64,000 bases of DNA from Lachnospira sp. (GTDB taxonomy: Bacteria > Bacillota > Clostridia > Lachnospirales > Lachnospiraceae). The stretch covers positions 49,311-113,310 of the forward strand of contig SVDX01000005.1 in assembly GCA_015057605.1 (NCBI GenBank), in the 5' to 3' direction. The notes beneath the pieces were generated by a model. The model searched no databases and had not been told where the DNA came from. It saw only the letters and a program-made list of their open reading frames with translations. Both the position numbers and the translations under genes were made by a program. Shown here one piece after another: positions 51,643 through 60,823 of the stretch; position 1 is the stretch's first letter; every line of letters begins with the position of its first letter.

Positions 51643-52410
51643 GTGAAAAAAAGAAAAATTCTGAATTCACTGATTGCAATGCTTTTAGTGATAGCTATGT
51701 GCGTATGCAACAATAATGTTATTATTAATGCACGTGAAACCAGTAAAAATGGTTTTACATATGATACAGATTATTATGATGTTCGTTGGAAAACAGCAGC
51801 CAAATTTTATGTAAAGTCGGATGATGGTGATATTTTAGGAATTGTAACGTACCATAGAGGAGTACTTAAGGATAAAGAAAGCAACCAATATGTATTAATG
51901 CTTAAAATGGTAATGGAACCTAGTGATAAAAAAGCAAAATTTGGTGGTGGAAATAATGGCTATGGTTTTTCTGAGTATTTATCAGTAAGAGTTCCAGTTA
52001 TGGATTCGATGGATGATTATCAGCCAGTTAATACACCTACCGAGAGAACAGGAACATTGTCTTTAGGAATAGACGGAAAATCAGCTGGCATAGGTTTGTC
52101 ATATGATATAAATCTGAGTAATTTAAAGATTACAGATAAATCACTTGAGTCTATTAGAAAATACGAAACAGTATATGATTATAAACCAGGTTTTTTACCA
52201 TGGAATGATAATTATTATTTAGCGAATCAGTCTAAACAACGCGGAATGGTTAAGTTTGAAACAGACAGAGAATGGTTTAATTTATCTTTAACTTTTGAAG
52301 CACGTTTTGGCGTGGCGGTTGATAATGCAGCCTCTCCATGGAATATACACTTGAATAAAGTATATTCAAGTAAAAAATATGCAGATTGTTACATAAATAT
52401 GAATGAGTAA
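51643..52410 (+). CDS. Unknown exported protein, 255 residues
   Basis: GTG 51643 follows AAAGGAGG at about 8 bases. A signal peptide (1 to about 31, MKKRKILNSLIAMLL) leads to a beta-rich domain with YDVRWKTAAKFYVKSDDGDILG and KFETDREWFNLSLTFEARF. No family recognised. The promoter has a length-variable repeat. It is followed by an unknown membrane protein and an ABC transporter in the same direction. Confidence 0.68.
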   Translation: MKKRKILNSLIAMLLVIAMCVCNNNVIINARETSKNGFTYDTDYYDVRWKTAAKFYVKSDDGDILGIVTYHRGVLKDKESNQYVLMLKMVMEPSDKKAKFGGGNNGYGFSEYLSVRVPVMDSMDDYQPVNTPTERTGTLSLGIDGKSAGIGLSYDINLSNLKITDKSLESIRKYETVYDYKPGFLPWNDNYYLANQSKQRGMVKFETDREWFNLSLTFEARFGVAVDNAASPWNIHLNKVYSSKKYADCYINMNE

Positions 52411-52428
52411 AATTTAATAGTAAGTAAA

Positions 52429-52462
52429 TAATCAAGCCTATATTTGAATGTAGGCTTGATTA
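52429..52462 (+). terminator. hairpin, weak terminator
   Basis: 12-bp perfect stem (52429-52440 with 52451-52462) with a 10-base loop, followed only by TTTG. Read-through into the next gene is likely. Confidence 0.55.
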
Positions 52463-52480
52463 TTTGAAAAAGGAGTAGTC

Positions 52481-53080
52481 ATGAAAAAAATAGGAAAAGT
52501 AATTATAATTACTATATTTGCGCTAATTGCAACATTTATGTTATATAGATTAGGAATGAGAATATATAATCATTTTACATATGACCCTGATTTACATCAG
52601 ACCGAATCAATAGAATATATAAATGAGAAAGGTGCTGTTGTATATGTGTACGGGAAGACATTACAGTTTCATGAATCCTTAAAATATAATACCGTAGAAA
52701 ATATTGAATTTGTGAGTGAAGATATCAAAGCAAACTATGTATATTTAATAATAAATGATTTTGACGGCGATGTGACCTTTGATGAAGAAGATTTAAAATA
52801 TCTGACAGACTTTGCAGATGAGCATATATGGTTTAATTATATATATATTGGAAGAGATAAACTTCCTATGATAGATAAGTATTTTATTGACAATAAGAAA
52901 GAACATCTTTCATTTACGGACGATATGAGTATGTCTTATGTTGTGGATAACGGCCAAAGAGGCGTGATAACAGGGATATGGTCAGAGTCAAATATGCAAT
53001 ATCTTGAAAAAAATGAAGATTTGTTGGAAGAACTCATAGTGTTGTCTATTAAAAATATAATACAAAGCAATGAAGAGTAG
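52481..53080 (+). CDS. Unknown membrane-anchored protein, 199 residues
   Basis: ATG 52481 follows AAAGGAG. One N-terminal helix (about 6-27) anchors an acidic outer domain (ADEHIWFNYIYIGRDKLP, MSYVVDNGQRGVITGIW). No family recognised. Its end overlaps the ABC transporter gene by 11 bases, so it is probably an accessory subunit of that transporter. Confidence 0.65.
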   Translation: MKKIGKVIIITIFALIATFMLYRLGMRIYNHFTYDPDLHQTESIEYINEKGAVVYVYGKTLQFHESLKYNTVENIEFVSEDIKANYVYLIINDFDGDVTFDEEDLKYLTDFADEHIWFNYIYIGRDKLPMIDKYFIDNKKEHLSFTDDMSMSYVVDNGQRGVITGIWSESNMQYLEKNEDLLEELIVLSIKNIIQSNEE

Positions 53081-55523
53081 AAAAATGATAAAAATAAGCG
53101 ATTTAAGTAAAGTATACAAATTAAAAAAAGAACATATAACAGCATTAAATGATATAAATATTGAGCTCTGCAATAAGGGCTTAATTTTTATTTTAGGTGA
53201 AAGTGGAAGTGGGAAAACAACCTTAATTAATTTGATTTCGGGTTTAGATTCAGTTACTTCAGGGAAAATATGTGTAAATGAAAAAGATATAACTGCATAT
53301 AACGAACAAGAGTTAGATAGATACAGAAACAAGTATGTAGGCCTTATCTTTCAAAATTTTAACCTTTTGGAAGATAAGACGGTATATGAGAATATATCAC
53401 TTCCTCTTGAAATTGCAGGATATGATAGGGAAACAATAAAATCTAAAATTGAAAATGTATTAAACTACGTAGAACTTAGTGGATATGAAGAAAGAAATAT
53501 AACAGAACTTAGTGCAGGACAAAAACAAAGAATTGCTATTGCAAGAGCTGTGGTTAAAAATCCAGATATATTGCTTGCAGATGAACTTACAGGTAATTTG
53601 GATGAAAAAAATGCAGATAATATATTCAAATTATTGTATGAAATAGGAAAAGAACGATTAGTTATTGTGGTTAGTCATGATAAAACAGCTGCAGAAAAAT
53701 ATGCAGATAGAATAATTACGTTAGATAGAGGAAATATAATTAGTGATGTAGATAATACCCTGTTAAAAATAATTTCTAATGAGAGTACAGTTTTAATAGA
53801 TGACAAAAGTTATCCTATAAGTGAATTCGATATAGTAAAAGAAATAGGTAAGAAGGAACTTGATTTATCACAAAATAATAAAGTTGAATTAAATCTGACT
53901 ATACATATAGATAAGAAAGAAGAACAGATTTGTAATAAAGAAAAAAATGATGAACCAGAATTTAAAGCTACTCATATAAGTGTCAAAAATATATTACAAG
54001 ATGTTTTTAAAAGTATGAAAACCAACAAAATGAGATGTGTAATAATAACATTTTTGATGATGGTTGTAATTGTAAGTTCTTATTTGCTGATAGCAATATA
54101 TATAAATGATTATGAATTATCAATGTATAAATATATAAATGGGAAAGGTTTGACAGAGGCGGTTGTATATAAAGAAGTAGGAGATGAAGATAATACTCAA
54201 GAGATATATAGAGGTAAGGTGGTGTATGAAGAACTTAACAGAATATTAGGTGAAAATTTAATTAAAGTTAAAAGAGAACAACAAATAGCGTACATAGATA
54301 AGTATGGAAGACATATTTTTGAAACGGCAGATATAATTATTTTGGATGACAATTCAAAGTTTCATAAATATAGCATATTTGGGAGATATCCGAATAATGC
54401 AAACGAATTTGCAGTTGACAGAAAAACGGCAGAGATTTTAAATATAGGAAATGAAAAAATCAATTCAAATATGACAGTTGGAGAACAAGAGATGATGCTT
54501 ACTGGAATAGTAGAGTTTGAATCTGAAAATGCTAACTTTATGTTTTTAGATGAGTCATATATTGATTATTATATTGAAAATAATGATTATCTGAATTTTG
54601 AGGGAAATCATTTAATTAATTCTATAGCTGTAAGTACTTTTACGTCTACATCGGTAAAAATGGGATATGTTGATGTGTTAAAAGATACAGATACTTTAGT
54701 ATATGGTCGTATGCCTAAAAGTGAAAATGAAATATTAATATCACTTGAATTGGTAGAAAATATGGGATTTGAGATTGATAAAAAATTTCCTACTGAATAC
54801 AGGTTACATAACTTGAGAAGTGAACAATACAAAGGGAAATATGATGATATAATCAATATGTATGATTATATGGGAAAAAATATTGTGATTTCAGGAATTT
54901 ATGATAGTGATATAGATTATGAAATTCTTATAGATAATGATGTTTATAATAAAGTTAAAAATGAATACTATAAGTATTATTTCTTCGATAAATATTATGT
55001 AGATTTTGATAGCGAAAAAACATATGATTACTTAAAACAGTTGCATGACGAGGATTACAAAATAGAAACTCCATTAAGCAATATTATATATTTCTTTGTG
55101 AATTTAGGTGAAGAGTTTTCTTTTGAGTTAAAAGGGTTAATAGTGCTAATGGGATTAGTTATGTTAACGTTAATGATTTACCATATTTTAAATATGGTAA
55201 AAGATAATAGATATAAGATTGGTATATATAGGTCTATAGGTGTTGAACGAAGAGATATATTTATGACATTTCTGATTGAGAATGTTATTTGTTGTCTTAT
55301 TTCAATTATCCTCGCAATGTTTGTTACAGGAGTGCTTGTAAAGGAACTTAATGACAAAATAAGTAGTATGTTCCTAATGAACAACATCAGTATTTTTATG
55401 TTAAGAGTTGATTCGATTGCTATATATAGCTGTGTGGTGTTATTTTTACTAATATTGATTTCAATAATACCATTAGAACGTATGATGCGTAAGAAGATAA
55501 TATTGTTGATTAATAGGCAGTAA
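53070..55523 (+). CDS. ABC transporter with fused ATPase and FtsX/MacB-like permease
   Basis: 817 residues. ATPase domain (about 6-225): Walker A GESGSGKTT (43-51), Q-loop FQNFNLL, signature LSAGQKQRIAIARA, Walker B ILLADELTGNLDE and His in VVSHDK are intact, of the LolD/MacB export class. A linker leads to a helix (about 320-345), a large outer domain, and three helices at the C-terminus (about 685-710, 735-765, 780-805), the MacB permease layout. ATG 53070 overlaps the upstream stop; ATG 53085 is an alternative. It probably exports or senses a peptide or lipoprotein. Such fused proteins also act in bacteriocin immunity. Confidence 0.85.
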   Translation: MKSRKMIKISDLSKVYKLKKEHITALNDINIELCNKGLIFILGESGSGKTTLINLISGLDSVTSGKICVNEKDITAYNEQELDRYRNKYVGLIFQNFNLLEDKTVYENISLPLEIAGYDRETIKSKIENVLNYVELSGYEERNITELSAGQKQRIAIARAVVKNPDILLADELTGNLDEKNADNIFKLLYEIGKERLVIVVSHDKTAAEKYADRIITLDRGNIISDVDNTLLKIISNESTVLIDDKSYPISEFDIVKEIGKKELDLSQNNKVELNLTIHIDKKEEQICNKEKNDEPEFKATHISVKNILQDVFKSMKTNKMRCVIITFLMMVVIVSSYLLIAIYINDYELSMYKYINGKGLTEAVVYKEVGDEDNTQEIYRGKVVYEELNRILGENLIKVKREQQIAYIDKYGRHIFETADIIILDDNSKFHKYSIFGRYPNNANEFAVDRKTAEILNIGNEKINSNMTVGEQEMMLTGIVEFESENANFMFLDESYIDYYIENNDYLNFEGNHLINSIAVSTFTSTSVKMGYVDVLKDTDTLVYGRMPKSENEILISLELVENMGFEIDKKFPTEYRLHNLRSEQYKGKYDDIINMYDYMGKNIVISGIYDSDIDYEILIDNDVYNKVKNEYYKYYFFDKYYVDFDSEKTYDYLKQLHDEDYKIETPLSNIIYFFVNLGEEFSFELKGLIVLMGLVMLTLMIYHILNMVKDNRYKIGIYRSIGVERRDIFMTFLIENVICCLISIILAMFVTGVLVKELNDKISSMFLMNNISIFMLRVDSIAIYSCVVLFLLILISIIPLERMMRKKIILLINRQ

Positions 55524-55534
55524 AAATATATTTG

Positions 55535-55562
55535 TTGAAAATTTATATTACTGTGTTATAAT
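55535..55562 (+). promoter_or_regulatory. SigA promoter for the subtilase gene
   Basis: TTGAAA (55535-55540), 16 bases, TATAAT (55557-55562) with TGT extension. Confidence 0.72.
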
Positions 55563-55593
55563 ATTTCCAATACAAACACAAGGAGGAAGCAAT

Positions 55594-58575
55594 ATGGTAT
55601 GTAAAAACTGTAATGCTGAGATAGCAGATACTGCCAAGTTTTGTACTAAGTGCGGAACTAAGGTTGAAGTAGAAGCTGTTGTAGCGAAGGAAGAAGAAGA
55701 AGCTCCTAAAGCAGCTCCACAGGCTGAGCCAGTAGCAGCTCCTGCGGCAGAGAAGCCTGCAAAGGAAAAGAAAGCTAAGAAAGAAAAAGTTAAAAAAGAA
55801 AAAGCAAAGAAGGGAAAAGGCAAGCTTATCGCAATACTTTCGGTAGCTGCGGTATTAGTAGTAGCCATAGTTGCAGGTATTATATTTGCAATCAATACAT
55901 TTCCAATTAAGGTATCAGCTGACATAGAAAAGATTGATACTAAGTATAAAGTGGTAGATGAAAAGATTGAATTTACATCTAACCAAAAGATTAAAGAGAT
56001 TTTGTATGCAGTAGACCCAACAGATCCTGCTGATATGAAACAGTATAAGGCAATTAAGGATGTTGAGGCGGCTAAGACTGTAGAGATTAAGTTACCTGAT
56101 ATCGCAGTTAAGCCAGGACAGGGTTCTATTTACTTTGTTGTAAAGGGCCAGTTCTCAACAGCAAAAACTATTGAAGTACCTTATAATTACTCATTAGGAT
56201 TTGTTGCAGAAATTGACGCAGATTCTTTAAATGAAGTAGCTGATGGTATTTACGAGGTTAGGGACCAGCTCATCGTAAAATTTAAAGAAGGTTACAGCGA
56301 AACAAAGGTTAAAGATTTAATTAAAGAATATGATGGTACTATCGTTGGTGCACTTTACGGTGATAATGAATATCAGATTAAGTTTTCTTTAGACGGAAGA
56401 AACTTATCTTCAATTATCAGTAGCCTACGTGCAGATGAAAATGTTGTAAGTTTATATCAGGATATGGCGTTCCTTTGTGATGCTGATGCAGTACCAAATG
56501 ATGCTGAATATTCATCTGATGACTGGTTATCAACAAAACCATCGGGTAGAAACTGGAACTTAGAATTGATTGATGCAATAGTAGCATGGGATTATTTAAA
56601 TGATGCAGCAACATCTAAGGTTGGTGTTATCGACTCAATGCTTGATACAGACCATGAAGATATCGTTGTAAATCAGGAAAATGTTCTTACATTACAGTCA
56701 AATTCAATTAAGACTCAAGAAGACATTATGAGACTTTATAAGTCACTTGGCTTAACAAGCGACGGTATGTATTCACATGGTACTCATGTTGCAGGTACAA
56801 TTGCATCAACTGCTAATAACGGCAAGGGTACAACAGGTATTAACTGGAAGAGTGATTTACATTTCGCAAATATGTGGACATATGTTCAAGACGGCGATGA
56901 TGTTAAGGTTTACTCATCATTGACAGGCTTTAAGTATTGTTTACAATATTTAGTATATTCTGATTGTAAGGTAGTTAACTTTAGTATCGGTGGCGCAAGA
57001 AATACAACTGCTTCTGATGCAGATGCAGATGAAATAGAATATATTAACAACATTTTCAAACAATTAGAAGAAGATGGTTATGATTTCTTATTTGTTAAGG
57101 CAGCAGGTAACTCTGGTAAGGAAGCATCTGTTGACTGTTGGAACAGATATTTAACAGGAGGAACATATTCTTCTAAACATACAATTATTGTTGGTAGTGT
57201 TGTAAATGTAACAACACATGTAGATGGTACTACACCTAACTACAACCTTTCATATTTCTCAAATTATGGAGATTTAGTAGATATAGTAGCACCAGGTAGT
57301 GATATTTATAATACATATCCAGATAACAAATATGGTAATATGAGCGGTACATCAATGGCTGCACCACATGTAACAGGTGTTGCATCATTAGCATGGTCAA
57401 TCAACCCATCATTAACATCAGCACAGGTTAAGGATATGCTTATTTCTCAGACAAAATTATATGCATTAAGAAGAGGTACAACATATCCAATCCTTAATGC
57501 AGGTCTTGTTGCAAAAGCAGCAAAGGCAGCTGATACAACAGAAATAGCAGTTCCTGAATATGGTTATTTAGTTGGTTCAGTAAGAGACGTTATCGCAGAT
57601 AAGCTTCTTTCAGATGTTAAGGTAGTTCTTACAAATCAGACAACTAATGAAGTATATGTAGCATATACAGGTAAGGATGAAGCAGTATTAGGACTTTACG
57701 AAGTTCTTTTAACACCAGGCACATACGATATTACATTCGAAAAAACCGGTTATATCAAGGAAGAAGTATATGATGTTGTTATAGAAACAGGTACATCATC
57801 ATACAATGCGTTACTTGAAATGGTTGCAAGTGAAGAAGGTACATTTGGTATAGCTCAAGGTAAGTTATTTAATGCATTTAATGCAAATGGCATAGGAAAT
57901 GCAACTTTAAGCTTTAGAAGAGGTACAAATGCTAAGACAGGTGATATAGTATTTACAACAACTACTAACGAAGATGGTACTTATGAAGCAGAGCTTTCAC
58001 CTGGCGTATATACAGTATACGCAGAAGCTGAAAACTATCAGTCAGACTACTTCTCAATCGTAGTAATCGGTAGAGAATATACAACAGAACAGAATGGTTC
58101 ATTAACACCAATTTTACAAGAAGGCGAAATGAGAATCGTTCTTACATGGGGCCAAACACCACTTGATGTGGATGCACATTTAGTTGGACCAGGTATGTCA
58201 GGAGGCACATTCCATGTATATTACAGTGACAAGAATTACTACTATAATAGTGAATTAGTTGCAAATCTTGACGTAGATGACAGATACAGCTACGGTCCTG
58301 AAACAACAACAGTATACAATATGTTATCAGAAGGTACATATACATTCTATGTACATGATTACAGTAACAGAAAGGCAGAATTCTCAGAGGAAATGGCACT
58401 TTCAGGTGTAGTAGTTAAGCTTTACTTACCTGGTCAGGGTGCTCCAAAGACATTCAATATGCCAAGTATGGATGGTATTTCATGGAGAGTATTCTCAATT
58501 GTAGATGGTGAATTAGTTGTTCACAATGATGTGACATATACACCAACTGGCGATTACACAAATGTAATTGAATAA
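55594..58575 (+). CDS. Membrane-anchored subtilase with cytoplasmic zinc ribbon
   Basis: 993 residues. Zinc ribbon (1-25, CKNCNAEIADTAKFCTKCG), a Lys/Ala/Glu-rich stretch (30-75), one helix (about 78-100), an outer propeptide-like domain (to about 285), then an S8 peptidase with catalytic Asp347 (VGVIDSMLDTDHED), His395 (HGTHVAG), oxyanion Asn in KAAGNSG and Ser587 (SGTSMAAPHVTG). Two carboxypeptidase-regulatory-like domains (about 655-820) and a C-terminal YfaP/DUF2135-like domain (LTWGQTPLDVDAHLVGP) follow. It is predicted to face outside with the ribbon inside. Substrates unknown. AAGGAGG precedes ATG 55594. Confidence 0.88.
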   Translation: MVCKNCNAEIADTAKFCTKCGTKVEVEAVVAKEEEEAPKAAPQAEPVAAPAAEKPAKEKKAKKEKVKKEKAKKGKGKLIAILSVAAVLVVAIVAGIIFAINTFPIKVSADIEKIDTKYKVVDEKIEFTSNQKIKEILYAVDPTDPADMKQYKAIKDVEAAKTVEIKLPDIAVKPGQGSIYFVVKGQFSTAKTIEVPYNYSLGFVAEIDADSLNEVADGIYEVRDQLIVKFKEGYSETKVKDLIKEYDGTIVGALYGDNEYQIKFSLDGRNLSSIISSLRADENVVSLYQDMAFLCDADAVPNDAEYSSDDWLSTKPSGRNWNLELIDAIVAWDYLNDAATSKVGVIDSMLDTDHEDIVVNQENVLTLQSNSIKTQEDIMRLYKSLGLTSDGMYSHGTHVAGTIASTANNGKGTTGINWKSDLHFANMWTYVQDGDDVKVYSSLTGFKYCLQYLVYSDCKVVNFSIGGARNTTASDADADEIEYINNIFKQLEEDGYDFLFVKAAGNSGKEASVDCWNRYLTGGTYSSKHTIIVGSVVNVTTHVDGTTPNYNLSYFSNYGDLVDIVAPGSDIYNTYPDNKYGNMSGTSMAAPHVTGVASLAWSINPSLTSAQVKDMLISQTKLYALRRGTTYPILNAGLVAKAAKAADTTEIAVPEYGYLVGSVRDVIADKLLSDVKVVLTNQTTNEVYVAYTGKDEAVLGLYEVLLTPGTYDITFEKTGYIKEEVYDVVIETGTSSYNALLEMVASEEGTFGIAQGKLFNAFNANGIGNATLSFRRGTNAKTGDIVFTTTTNEDGTYEAELSPGVYTVYAEAENYQSDYFSIVVIGREYTTEQNGSLTPILQEGEMRIVLTWGQTPLDVDAHLVGPGMSGGTFHVYYSDKNYYYNSELVANLDVDDRYSYGPETTTVYNMLSEGTYTFYVHDYSNRKAEFSEEMALSGVVVKLYLPGQGAPKTFNMPSMDGISWRVFSIVDGELVVHNDVTYTPTGDYTNVIE

Positions 58576-58585
58576 TTAAAAATAT

Positions 58586-58623
58586 AACAATAGAGCTTTT
58601 GCTAAGGCGAAAGCTCTATTGTT
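58586..58623 (+). terminator. hairpin after the subtilase gene
   Basis: Perfect 14-bp stem (58586-58599 with 58610-58623) with a 10-base loop; no T-run, so termination may be partial. Confidence 0.6.
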
Positions 58624-58643
58624 AATAGAAAAGGTGGTATATT

Positions 58644-58868
58644 ATGAATCCGGCAATGATATTTCAAATGAAAAAGCACTGGGAAACCTTTGTTGCAAAT
58701 CACCCTAAATTTCCATTATTTTTAAGGGCAGCAAAGGATAATGGAATTAGTGTTGGAAGCATTATAGATGTGACAATTACAACTGCAGACGGCAAAAGCA
58801 TTTCTACAAATGTAAAGCTTACAGAATCAGATATGCAGCTTTTTGAAGCTATTAAAGGTATGATGTAA
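58644..58868 (+). CDS. Conserved hypothetical protein, 74 residues
   Basis: ATG 58644 follows AAGGTGG. MKKHWETFVANHPKFPLFL, then TTADGKSISTNVKLTESDMQLF, gives a helix plus small beta sheet, no signal peptide. No function known. It ends one base before the next gene. Confidence 0.65.
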   Translation: MNPAMIFQMKKHWETFVANHPKFPLFLRAAKDNGISVGSIIDVTITTADGKSISTNVKLTESDMQLFEAIKGMM

Positions 58869-58869
58869 T

Positions 58870-59325
58870 ATGAAAAAATATATAATATTTACAGTGACAA
58901 TAACGGTTGCATTTGTTGTATTAAATCTTGCTATTGCAGGCAAAATGCCAAAGCGCGACAAGGATATATATGACAAAGTGCCAAATCCATACGAAGTGAC
59001 CTATAATGAAAATGTTTTACAAACCTATAAGACTTATGCAAAAGATTACAAAAAAACAGACCTTGCAGCCTGTCTTGATAATCCACAATTTTGTCAGGGT
59101 AGCATAGAAAGCTTATTAAGTCGTGTAAGCGAGAATAAGATGGTATTTGTACCGATAAAACAAGGTGAAGATAATTATTTTGTGCTTATAAAAGGCTATT
59201 CAAAATATGGTTTTGTGTTAGAAGATGGCGTTAGTAATCAAATCATTAACGTGGGTTATGAAGAATTTAAGGAAATATGGCATAGCGAGGATTATTTAGA
59301 AAAGATATATTATTATGTGGAATAA
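58870..59325 (+). CDS. Unknown membrane-anchored protein, 151 residues
   Basis: One N-terminal helix (5-24) and an outer domain with NKMVFVPIKQGEDNYFVLIKGYSKYGFVLED (parts VPIKQGEDNYFVLIKGY and YGFVLEDG), weakly like the peptidase C39-like fold but without clear catalytic residues. It is coupled to the upstream 74-residue gene. Function unknown. Confidence 0.62.
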   Translation: MKKYIIFTVTITVAFVVLNLAIAGKMPKRDKDIYDKVPNPYEVTYNENVLQTYKTYAKDYKKTDLAACLDNPQFCQGSIESLLSRVSENKMVFVPIKQGEDNYFVLIKGYSKYGFVLEDGVSNQIINVGYEEFKEIWHSEDYLEKIYYYVE

Positions 59326-59328
59326 AAA

Positions 59329-59359
59329 AGGTCGTACGGGAATCGAATCCGTACGACCT
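59329..59359. terminator. bidirectional terminator
   Basis: Perfect 11-bp GC-rich stem (59329-59339 with 59349-59359) between an A-run and a T-run. The loop read on the minus strand is ATTCGATTC, like a tRNA T-loop, probably by chance. Confidence 0.87.
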
Positions 59360-59365
59360 CATTTT

Positions 59366-60100
59366 TTATACTAACTTCTGATTTTTTTCATAAATCTCTT
59401 GAATACGGTCTCTTACGTATGCACCGAGGAATTTGCGCTCTTCCTTTGAAAGGGAGTTAACATCTATTGGTTTAGCAAATTCAAGTACTGTATGAGCCTT
59501 TTTTACGCGAGGGGCTTGATTTTCCCATATTGAAGCGGTGTTGTTTTGTACCATAGGAATAATCTTGCAACCACTCTTTTCGGCTATTTTCATACTGCCT
59601 TCCTTAAAGGGTAGCATCTCGTCGCCGTGGTTACGCGTACCTTCTGGAAAAATGGCAATTGAAACATCGTTATTTTTAACTAAATCTACACAATTTATTA
59701 TAACTTTAAGACCTTCTTTAATGTTCTCGCGGTCTAAGAACTGACAATATAAAAACTTCATCCATACATTTATAAAAGGAACCTTACGCATCTGCTTTTT
59801 GGCAACAAATCCGGTTACATTTGGCATAATTGAGTAAGGAATAATTATGTCATAGAAGCTACGGTGGTTACCGACAAATAGTACGGCCTCATCCTTTGGA
59901 ATGTTCTCAAGACCAATTATGGTTGTTTTGGTTCCAGAAATGAGTCGGATTACGCGAAATGCAAATTGAACTAATCGTAAAGCTAAAATGTCTCGTGCAT
60001 GTCTGTTAAATATACCTATAATCAGCACTATAAGCCACATTGGTATACTTATAATGAAATACCCGCCTAAAAATAAGACGATAGATATAAATCTAATCAT
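59366..60100 (-). CDS. plsC: 1-acyl-sn-glycerol-3-phosphate acyltransferase
   Basis: 244 residues. N-terminal helix (about 5-30), then the acyltransferase motifs NHRSFYD (HX4D), the GFVAKKQMRKVPFIN segment, FPEGTRNHGDEM and the PMVQNN region. It makes phosphatidic acid from lysophosphatidic acid at the membrane. GAGAGG precedes ATG 60100. It is 34 bases downstream of the VanY-like gene. Confidence 0.93.
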   Translation of the reverse strand: MIRFISIVLFLGGYFIISIPMWLIVLIIGIFNRHARDILALRLVQFAFRVIRLISGTKTTIIGLENIPKDEAVLFVGNHRSFYDIIIPYSIMPNVTGFVAKKQMRKVPFINVWMKFLYCQFLDRENIKEGLKVIINCVDLVKNNDVSIAIFPEGTRNHGDEMLPFKEGSMKIAEKSGCKIIPMVQNNTASIWENQAPRVKKAHTVLEFAKPIDVNSLSKEERKFLGAYVRDRIQEIYEKNQKLV

Positions 60101-60134
60101 TTGTCAAACCTCTCTTTTGAAATCTATGTTCATT

Positions 60135-60707
60135 TTAATACATTTGCAAATATTCTTCAAGGGTTATACGCTCAGAATAAACTATTGTTGAGGTTTTCTC
60201 GCCGACATAACGAAGGTGCCATGGCTCCGCCCTAAAGCCTGTTATGTGTTGGCTTCCATAAGGGTAACGAATAATAAATCCAAATTTGTGGCAGTATTTA
60301 GAAAGCCATAGATATTCGGGGGTTCGCCTAAAACTGTCGTCTAACTTAAATGAGCATAAAGGAGAAGAAACATCAATTGCAAGTCCGCTTTGGTGTTCAC
60401 TGCATCCTGGCCTTGCTATGCTTGATATAGTATAATCGTAACCGTTCGTGGCGAGACTTTCATTAAAAATTTCAGCCTGTCGCTCGTATGAGCGGTATGC
60501 AGAAATTCCATATATCTGCAGGCCTTCCTGTTTGGCTTGTTTATACATTTTTTGCATTGCCTTTGCGGCGGGCTTATACATTTTACGCTTTTCATCATTT
60601 TTTTCGCATAAAAATGGTATGTCTACATTTACAAGATGAGCAGGAATAAAATTAGGCGAAAGAGGATGTTTTTGGTCTATTAGAACGTTAAATAAATGTT
60701 TAGTCAT
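60135..60707 (-). CDS. VanY-like D-alanyl-D-alanine carboxypeptidase without a signal peptide
   Basis: 190 residues from ATG 60707 (AAGGAG upstream). The M15B zinc motifs are present: SEHQSGLAIDVSSP and EPWHLRYVGEK, with AYRSYERQAEIF before them. Classical VanY and DdcY enzymes are anchored outside; here the chain starts MTKHLFNVLID with no helix, so it is either cytoplasmic, acting on recycled wall peptides or precursors, or exported by an unknown route. Catalytic residues look complete. Confidence 0.85.
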   Translation of the reverse strand: MTKHLFNVLIDQKHPLSPNFIPAHLVNVDIPFLCEKNDEKRKMYKPAAKAMQKMYKQAKQEGLQIYGISAYRSYERQAEIFNESLATNGYDYTISSIARPGCSEHQSGLAIDVSSPLCSFKLDDSFRRTPEYLWLSKYCHKFGFIIRYPYGSQHITGFRAEPWHLRYVGEKTSTIVYSERITLEEYLQMY

Positions 60708-60754
60708 ATTTATTCTCCTTGTTGCTGTTAGTATATGCAATTGTTTTTGAATTA

Positions 60755-60785
60755 TTGCTTGTTTTTTTTAGGATAGTGTTATAAA
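60755..60785 (+). promoter_or_regulatory. probable promoter for pncB
   Basis: TTGCTT (60755-60760), 19 bases, TATAAA (60780-60785) with TGT extension. Confidence 0.45.
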
Positions 60786-60823
60786 ATTAAGTATTATCAG
60801 ACGGAATGGGAGGAAGGGAATAT

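Noticed and set aside
59329..59359. terminator whose loop resembles a tRNA T-arm
   Set aside because: No acceptor, D or anticodon arm is present; it is best explained as a normal bidirectional terminator.
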